Notes under the pieces: generated by a model
What the model was told of the DNA's origin: nothing
The model's input: only the letters and a program-made list of their open reading frames with translations
The model's database searches: none
Part shown: in pieces, positions 58,699 to 64,000 of the stretch
How positions within the stretch are numbered: the first letter of the stretch is position 1
Layout of the letters: each line of letters opens with the position of its first letter
Program-made: the position numbers and the translations under genes
Assembly (NCBI GenBank): GCA_964353255.1
Contig: CAYGVJ010000002.1
Coordinates: forward strand, 30,783-94,782
DNA length: 64,000 bases
Origin: VFZS01 sp964353255
GTDB lineage: Bacteria > Acidobacteriota > Terriglobia > Bryobacterales > Bryobacteraceae
Reading direction: 5' to 3'

Positions 58699-58871
58699 AC
58701 TGGAAGCTGCTGCACGCGGCCGGCCGCGCCACCGGCCTGCCTGTGCTCTACAACACTTCCTTCAACCTGTTCGGCGACCCCCTGGTCTGCACCCCCCGCG
58801 ACGCCGTGCGCAGCTTCTACTCCTCCGGCATTGACGCTCTGTTCGTGGGCAGCTTCCTGGTGGAGAAGTGA
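58699..58871 (+). pseudogene. Duplicate 3' end of the carbamoyltransferase gene
   Basis: Positions 58699-58848 repeat 55206-55355 with two mismatches in 150 bases, in the same orientation. The sequence reads on to a TGA stop, giving the ending FVGSFLVEK. There is no start codon or upstream part, so it is not expressed as a protein. It marks the right border of the HEPN/ATPase cassette. Confidence 0.9.
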
Positions 58872-58910
58872 AGTGGCGCGGCGGCGGCCCTGTGCTACGA
58901 TCAAGGGAGT

Positions 58911-59117
58911 ATGAGTATCCCCAACGTCCGGCGGTTGCGGGCATTCTGCCCGGGGTGCAACGAGACCCTCACGTTCATGGCTGTGCTCCCTAAGGGCGCC
59001 GACGTGGCTGCTTACCTGGCCGATGCCGTGGCCCGCCACGACCACAAAGCCTACCAGGAATCCAAGGAGCAGCGTTTTAAGATCCGCATCGGCCAGCAGA
59101 AGCAGCGCCGGCGCTAG
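58911..59117 (+). CDS. Small basic protein of unknown function
   Basis: A 68-residue protein with one CxxC (CPGCNETLTF) and a lysine/arginine-rich C-terminus (KEQRFKIRIGQQKQRRR). It may bind zinc or nucleic acid, but a single pair of cysteines is weak evidence. It begins 39 bases after the duplicated carbamoyltransferase end, so it was probably the original downstream neighbour of that gene. GGGAG precedes the ATG. Confidence 0.5.
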   Translation: MSIPNVRRLRAFCPGCNETLTFMAVLPKGADVAAYLADAVARHDHKAYQESKEQRFKIRIGQQKQRRR

Positions 59118-59127
59118 GCCGCGCCGC

Positions 59128-60426
59128 TCATGGCAGTCGCGCCCGCAGCGTCTTCAGGGCGCGAATGCCCTCTTCCGCCACGTCCGGATCCGCATCGCGC
59201 GCAAGCGCTTCCAGGCAAGACGCCGTGTCGTGGTCGCCTGAGCGCCCCAAAATCTGCGCCAGTCGCATCTTCTCGTCCCTAGTTCCGCCCCGCGTGGCCT
59301 CTTCGAGCACCCGCCGCGCCTCGGGCGCGCGCCCCAGCTCAACCAGAAACGCCTGAGCCACGCCGCGCCAGGTTACCGAGTTCAGCGTGTTCACCAGGTA
59401 CTGAAGCGGGCTGAATTCGCCCGTCTCTGTTCTCCCGGTCGAGACCAGGGCAAAGGCTGCGGCCAGGCGCGGCCGCATCTTGCGCTCCTGGTCGAACGCC
59501 TTCGCCAGCCGCGGCGCCTCCGAGGGGTTCTTGAGTCGGCCCAATCCCTCGAGCGCCGCCGCGCGCAGCCCATCGTCCGCATCGCCCGAGTAACGGGCAT
59601 AGAGCGGCCGGCTCTGCTCGTCGGGGATCATGGCGATGGCCGTGAGGGCCGCCCGCCGTACCCGGTTGTTGCGCGCCCGCTCCAGCGCTTCACGCAACTG
59701 GGGCAAAGCTTCGTGGTTACGCAGCAGGCCGGCGGTCTCCAGCGCCGCGATCTGTATCTTCTCGTTCAGGTCTCTTAGCAGAAAGGTAATTCCCGGCCCG
59801 GCTGCCGGATCGCGGATCTTCTGGAGGGCGATCAGGCTCTCGAAGATCACCCGGTCGTTCTTGGACGCCCGCAGGGTTTCGACCAGGTCCGGCACCGCCG
59901 CCGCACCGCGCAAGATGCCGGCGGCGCGCGCCGCGTTGGCCCGCGCCTCCATGCTGCTGCTGGTGCGCGCCAGTCGGCCCAACGCCTCGACGACCGCGGG
60001 GCGTACCTCGACATACGGCTCGATCACTTGGTCAGTGGCGTCGGTGAACCGGACTTTGACCGCCGAGCCCACTCGCCGCAACGACGCCGTCAGCCCAGTG
60101 CGCGCGTAGCCGGGCAGGTAGAAGTCCACCAGGCCGTCGGTGGCGCGTATCTGCACCTCGACGTCGCCGTCGCGGGTCGCCTGCACCAGCGGTTCCAGGC
60201 TATGTTGCGTGTCAATCTCGACCAGGGACTTCACCGCCTCGACTCGCACCTCCGGCGCCGGGTCGTCAAGCAGCGCCCGAAGCCGGGGGATCGCGGAAGC
60301 GCCCCCGCCGGCCAGCTCGCGCGCCGCCCGGACGCGTGATCTGACATCGGAGCCCCGCTCCTGCGCGACGCCGCACAAGCCGCAGCCGGCCAGGATCACC
60401 AGCAGCCGGGCACTCACACTTCCCAT
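59128..60426 (-). CDS. Secreted HEAT-repeat protein
   Basis: The predicted protein has 432 residues from ATG 60426, with a signal peptide (VSARLLVILAGCGLCGVAQ). The rest is helical HEAT repeats, for example AIPRLRALLDDPAPEVRVEAV, AVPDLVETLRASKNDRV and EAPRLAKAFDQERKMRPRLAA. Such proteins are scaffolds for protein contacts and occur widely in Acidobacteria. The frame extends upstream to 60612, but that part is not conserved and overlaps the divergent gene. No enzymatic function is visible. Confidence 0.75.
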   Translation of the reverse strand: MGSVSARLLVILAGCGLCGVAQERGSDVRSRVRAARELAGGGASAIPRLRALLDDPAPEVRVEAVKSLVEIDTQHSLEPLVQATRDGDVEVQIRATDGLVDFYLPGYARTGLTASLRRVGSAVKVRFTDATDQVIEPYVEVRPAVVEALGRLARTSSSMEARANAARAAGILRGAAAVPDLVETLRASKNDRVIFESLIALQKIRDPAAGPGITFLLRDLNEKIQIAALETAGLLRNHEALPQLREALERARNNRVRRAALTAIAMIPDEQSRPLYARYSGDADDGLRAAALEGLGRLKNPSEAPRLAKAFDQERKMRPRLAAAFALVSTGRTETGEFSPLQYLVNTLNSVTWRGVAQAFLVELGRAPEARRVLEEATRGGTRDEKMRLAQILGRSGDHDTASCLEALARDADPDVAEEGIRALKTLRARLP

Positions 60427-60511
60427 ACTTCCCAGTATCGGCCATGCCGGGCGAGATGCAGGCGCCCGGCTCCCTGCCCCGGAGCCGGGCGTGCTATGGT
60501 CGTCTTCAAGG

Positions 60512-60832
60512 ATGCACTTCAAGATCACTCTGTTTAGCGTCTGCACGCTCCTGCTGATCGGGCTGACCATCTGGGTGATCGCGACCCGCCTTCGGGGCCG
60601 GCTGGAGAGCAACTGGCCTTTGGTCTACTACGCCCTGGTGTTGGTCCACTGGAAGGTTTTCGCGGACGGGTTCAGTCCTTATTGGCTCTACGCGGGCCTG
60701 GTAAGCGCGGTGCTGCTGCGGTTCGAGTTCATGGGCGGACCAGTGCTGACGTTCGTGCGCCTGGTGGAGTTAAGCTTCCTGGGATACGTGATCGTGCGCG
60801 CCTTGCAGCTCATCTACCTGTGGCCGTGGTGA
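60512..60832 (+). CDS. Small membrane protein of unknown function
   Basis: The predicted protein has 106 residues from ATG 60512, preceded by AAGGATG-like sequence. Three or four hydrophobic helices are visible (ITLFSVCTLLLIGLTIWVIA, NWPLVYYALVLVHW, YWLYAGLVSAVLLRF, SFLGYVIVRALQLIYLW). It resembles no family I recognise. It stands divergent from the HEAT-repeat gene and convergent with the GT8 gene. Confidence 0.6.
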   Translation: MHFKITLFSVCTLLLIGLTIWVIATRLRGRLESNWPLVYYALVLVHWKVFADGFSPYWLYAGLVSAVLLRFEFMGGPVLTFVRLVELSFLGYVIVRALQLIYLWPW

Positions 60833-60852
60833 GGGCCGGATTTCGGGCTGGA

Positions 60853-61872
60853 TCAGTTCCATCTATTACGAAACGACCAGCAGAATCGCTCCAGCGGATA
60901 CAGTCGATCACGGAGCCGGCGTTCGGAGATGCCTGCCAGGATGGCGGACAGGGTGGCGCGGGGGCGCCAGCCTTTCCACGCGGTGAGATCCAGGTAACGG
61001 AAGAAAAGGTCCCTCGCGGGTGTCAACATGTGACCGCGCCAAGGCTTGAACAGACCCGCATAATGGATGATCCAAGGGTCATCCACCACCAGCCGGTATT
61101 GTTGCTCGGAGAGGTGAGGGGCCTTGAAAAAACACCGGCCGGCCACGCTCTCAATCACGTTCCAGCGCGGATCCAACTCTCCCCACTGGCCGCAGAGGAC
61201 CGCGTTCAGCCCGCCCTGGTCGGCAAGATGTACGCTCGAGCCGCGCCGGCGAAGATAGCTGAGAACCCTGTTGGTGACGCTGTTCTGCCGCCACCAGTCC
61301 AGGTTGATGACCATCACGCCGGAATTGAAGTACTTCCGGTCCGGCTCCAAACCCAACTCCCGAAACTGCTGGACGCCGCAAGCCGATGAGACGTGCGGCA
61401 CCACCAGGTCCTGCGCCGCCAGCAGCGCATGAGGGCGGGGGTCCTGCTGCCAGAGTTCACCGATGTCTCGAACAATGACCATGTCGCTGTCGAGCCAGAT
61501 GGCCGTGCGAACGGTCTCCGCAAGGTACTGAGGCAAGAACAGGCTGTAGTAGGCGGCGCAGTTCGGGCCCCAGGAGGGCAAGCCCCGGAGGCCGGAATCA
61601 TCCACTCGAATCCAGTGGAACTCGACGTCGGCTCCAGCGCAGGACTCCGTCACGCGCCGCTGGTCCGGTTCCGACAGGCCGCCGTGGAGGACATAGCAGG
61701 TCACGGATCGCCCAGACGACAGGTTCGTCACCAAGGACCGCAACGTCACGGCCAGAGGCATTGCATACGCGGAGGTCGCGGCGGCGCCGACCAGGATGCG
61801 CTCGCGACCGGGGTCCGATGGCGCGCCGTCAGACAAGACGCTTCCGCCTCCCCCAGAACACTCGCTTGCCAC
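60853..61872 (-). CDS. Glycosyltransferase family 8
   Basis: A 339-residue protein with the GT8 motifs: AAYYSLFLPQYL, the DxD metal site in WLDSDMVIV, YFNSGVMVINLDWWR, LADQGGLNAVL, and IIHYAGLFKPW near the end. Family 8 enzymes transfer glucose or galactose with retention, often onto lipopolysaccharide or other surface glycans. The first 35 residues are not conserved, so the start may lie a little downstream. The short region 61873-61935 holds nothing. Confidence 0.85.
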   Translation of the reverse strand: MASECSGGGGSVLSDGAPSDPGRERILVGAAATSAYAMPLAVTLRSLVTNLSSGRSVTCYVLHGGLSEPDQRRVTESCAGADVEFHWIRVDDSGLRGLPSWGPNCAAYYSLFLPQYLAETVRTAIWLDSDMVIVRDIGELWQQDPRPHALLAAQDLVVPHVSSACGVQQFRELGLEPDRKYFNSGVMVINLDWWRQNSVTNRVLSYLRRRGSSVHLADQGGLNAVLCGQWGELDPRWNVIESVAGRCFFKAPHLSEQQYRLVVDDPWIIHYAGLFKPWRGHMLTPARDLFFRYLDLTAWKGWRPRATLSAILAGISERRLRDRLYPLERFCWSFRNRWN

Positions 61873-61935
61873 GGGCCGCCAGGCGCACCCGGCCAGCGAG
61901 GTGGCCCTTTTCGCTCTGACTTGCGAAATGCGCCA

Positions 61936-64000
61936 CTACCGCAGCACCACCTTGGCCAGGCCGGCGTTGTTGGCCGCGTCCACTACACGCACCACCAGGA
62001 CGTGCTCGCCCGGGCTCAAGTTCTCCAGGCGCACCAGGAAGCGTTCCTGGGGAGAGTCAATGATGCCGTCGGCGGCCGCCAGCGGCGTCCAGGGCCCGGC
62101 GTCCACCGAGTACTCCGCCCGGCGGAGGCTCGAGGCCGCATCCACGGCCTCGAACTCGATCTCCAGGCGGTTGCCCGAGCGCACCGGCGCGCCGGCCCGC
62201 ACGCTGGGCGGGGTGTTATCGATGAGCACAGGGGCGCTGATCAGCTCGGCCTCCCGCGCCGTGCCCGGCGGGTTGACTGCGCCGTCGGAGGCGGTCACGC
62301 GGAAGTAGTATTTCCCGTCTGCCAGCGCGTCGGCCTCCAGCGTGTAAGTATTCTCGGCCAGGTGGGCCTTCAGCAGCTTCCACTCCCGCTCGTCCTCGCC
62401 GCGGAAATGCAGGGTATACAGGAGGCGGTCGCCATCCGGATCCTCGGCCTGCCAGATGATCTGCACCTGCTCGGCGCCAGGACGGGCCAGAGCCTGAGTA
62501 GGCGTACCGGCGGAAGTAGAAGGCGCGGGCTCTCCTGTGTCCGTGACCGTAATGCTGTAGGTGGCCGCGGCCGGCGCCGCGGCGGGCTTGGCCGGCGCCG
62601 CCCCCGCAAGCTGCGCGATCACATTGATGCTCTTGACCACCGGCGGCGTGTTCTGCGGCAAGTAGGCCAGCGTCGCGGCGTCCAGCGCCGGCCCGCTGCC
62701 GCCGGAGGCCTGAAACGCGGCCTTCCACTGGATGTAGCGCGCATTAGGACTGCGCACCAGGGAACCCCTAGGATCCGTCAGCGGCTCGGACCATTCGCTC
62801 CAGGTCTGGTCAGGCCGGGAAGAGTTTCCGCTGCGGGTGCGGAAGGCCAGCCGCCCGGCCTCGAGGTTGTCGCCACGCCAGTTCAGGCGCCCCCACCGCG
62901 CCACCGTGCCGGCGTCATGCACCGGCGACTCGTAACTCCCGGCGCCGGCGGCCTCCTCGACGAGCCGGTAAACCCGGCCTAGATCACCGGTGGCGGCCAG
63001 CAGCCCGCGGCGGGTGTTCAGCAACCTGACCGCCTCGCCTTCGTTGATCTGCACGGCCAGCGTGGGCTTCCGGTCCGGACTGAGACGGTAGACACGCCCC
63101 TGGCCGTCGGTCGCGAAGACGATCTGCCGCTCGGCCACCAGCACGTCGTAGATGTTTTCTTCCCTGGAGGACCAGAGCGTTTCAACGGTATTGTCCCGGT
63201 CGATTCTGTAGATGGCGGATTTCTCGACGCCGGAGACATCCGCCACCGGGGCCGCCCCCAGCGCCGCGGCGCCTGCCGGCCTAGCGGTCTCCGGCTTGGG
63301 CTTGACCTCCAAACCGCCCTGGGCGGCCTCCCCGGTTACCGTGATGCTGGTGGACGTGGCGCTCACGCTGACGCTCGAGGGGACTCCCAGCAGGGAGGGC
63401 ACGCCGCCCAACGTCCGCCGGCTCATCGAGCCGCCTAGCGCGGCCACATAGATCGCGCCATCGGCGGAGGGCGCGATAGCGCGGATCTCCGGCAGGTTGG
63501 CGTCGTAAAGCACAAAGGCTTTGTCCTTGGCCGAGATCCGGTACAGGATACCGTTCGGCTCACTGCCCGCCAGCAGGTTGCCCGCCGCGTCCAGCGCCAG
63601 ACAGGTGACATGGGTCTGGCCCGTTTCGTAGTAGACTCCCCCCTGCCCGGGACCGGTCACCCGGAAGACCTTGCCCTCGTCGCCGGTGCCCACATACAGC
63701 GCTCCGTCTTTGCCGAAAATTAGCGACCAGATGTATTTGGCCTTCGGCGCGAAATACTGGGCGGCTCTCCCCTTGTCGATGCGGTAGACCTTGCCGTCGG
63801 GCGAGGCGCCAGCGTAGAGCACGCCTGCTGAGTCCACGGTCAAGGCGAAGACCTCGGGCTGCTCGGCAGTCCACACGAGCGAGGCTTTTCCCGACGGTGG
63901 GATCCGGAAGACGCGGCCGCGATGCCCGGTGGCGGCATACAGCGTGCCATCCGGCGCCTCGACCAGGCTCCAGATCACCGGCTGATCGGAAGAGAACAGC
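61936..64000 (-). CDS. Beta-propeller protein with C-terminal beta-sandwich domains, 5' part outside the window
   Basis: The frame is open to the right edge of the window, so the start lies beyond it; at least 687 residues are visible. Blades repeat patterns such as DGTLYAATGHRGRVFRI, AGVLYAGASPDGKVYRI and GALYVGTGDEGKVFRV. The second half includes a domain with TWSEWSEPLTDPRGS and fibronectin-like segments (YTLEADALADGKYYFRVTASDG, LSPGEHVLVVRVVDAAN). Such proteins are secreted or surface-bound and bind other molecules; no active site is seen. The N-terminus and signal peptide cannot be assessed. Confidence 0.8.
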   Translation of the reverse strand, partial: LFSSDQPVIWSLVEAPDGTLYAATGHRGRVFRIPPSGKASLVWTAEQPEVFALTVDSAGVLYAGASPDGKVYRIDKGRAAQYFAPKAKYIWSLIFGKDGALYVGTGDEGKVFRVTGPGQGGVYYETGQTHVTCLALDAAGNLLAGSEPNGILYRISAKDKAFVLYDANLPEIRAIAPSADGAIYVAALGGSMSRRTLGGVPSLLGVPSSVSVSATSTSITVTGEAAQGGLEVKPKPETARPAGAAALGAAPVADVSGVEKSAIYRIDRDNTVETLWSSREENIYDVLVAERQIVFATDGQGRVYRLSPDRKPTLAVQINEGEAVRLLNTRRGLLAATGDLGRVYRLVEEAAGAGSYESPVHDAGTVARWGRLNWRGDNLEAGRLAFRTRSGNSSRPDQTWSEWSEPLTDPRGSLVRSPNARYIQWKAAFQASGGSGPALDAATLAYLPQNTPPVVKSINVIAQLAGAAPAKPAAAPAAATYSITVTDTGEPAPSTSAGTPTQALARPGAEQVQIIWQAEDPDGDRLLYTLHFRGEDEREWKLLKAHLAENTYTLEADALADGKYYFRVTASDGAVNPPGTAREAELISAPVLIDNTPPSVRAGAPVRSGNRLEIEFEAVDAASSLRRAEYSVDAGPWTPLAAADGIIDSPQERFLVRLENLSPGEHVLVVRVVDAANNAGLAKVVLR

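Noticed and set aside
61393..62982. 529-residue plus-strand frame over the GT8 and beta-propeller genes
   Set aside because: It crosses two convincing genes on the other strand and shows only shadow composition.

Overview
The window is GC-rich, densely coded chromosomal DNA from a Gram-negative bacterium. The mix of genes suggests an acidobacterium of the Solibacter/Bryobacter type: a BlaI-BlaR1 pair whose BlaR1 carries TonB C-terminal domains, DUF1080 and DUF5107 proteins, secreted glycosidases, many toxin-antitoxin pairs, LolA-like proteins and an outer-membrane barrel. That assignment is an inference from gene content; no rRNA or other taxonomic marker gene is present.

Layout. 1-3.1 kb: end of a heavy-metal RND pump and a BlaI/BlaR1-type regulatory pair with a clear promoter-operator. 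3.1-7.3 kb (minus strand): a tight four-gene cluster of two family 2 glycosyltransferases around two radical SAM/SPASM enzymes. 7.3-10.1 kb: a large secreted glycosidase-like protein with a leaderless promoter. 10.1-13.6 kb: two PIN-type toxin-antitoxin pairs and a membrane protein, separated by two remnants of the 3' end of the M28 peptidase gene that follows. 13.6-17.2 kb (minus): M28 peptidase, two methyltransferases and a glycosyltransferase in one operon. 17.2-20.3 kb: housekeeping genes (RodZ-like, pgsA, hflX, hfq). 20.3-24.1 kb: a type II restriction-modification-Vsr island lying between a broken and an intact copy of the 5' end of a glycosidase gene; the broken copy is interrupted by a short inverted-repeat element. 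24.1-29.4 kb: the glycosidase and a DUF5107/TPR protein. 29.4-32.6 kb (minus): PHP phosphoesterase, PAP2 phosphatase, LolA-like protein and tRNA-Ala(GGC). 32.6-37.3 kb: TPP enzyme, HicAB-like pair, enoyl-CoA hydratase, Phd/PIN pair and galU. 37.3-43.4 kb: a MITE-like palindrome, then an ABC transporter, LolA-like and outer-membrane barrel operon. 43.4-53.8 kb: DUF1080 protein, ComF, HNH nuclease, infC, S41 protease, ECF sigma and anti-sigma, rsmA, MntA/HepT pair, gltX and glnS. 53.8-58.9 kb: a NodU-type carbamoyltransferase followed by a three-gene HEPN / KGGVGR ATPase / P-loop ATPase cassette, closed on its right by a second copy of the carbamoyltransferase 3' end. 58.9-64 kb: small proteins, a HEAT-repeat protein, a GT8 glycosyltransferase and a partial beta-propeller protein.

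Most notable pattern: at three separate loci, accessory cargo (toxin-antitoxin pairs and a membrane protein; a restriction-modification-Vsr set; the HEPN/ATPase cassette) is bracketed by direct repeats made from one end of the adjacent host gene, with one full-length host gene kept. No integrase or transposase gene is visible at any of them. The RM-locus repeats show a 346-bp perfectly identical tract flanked by about 88-89% identity, which points to gene conversion. The HEPN/ATPase cassette is the best candidate for an undescribed defence-type system here.
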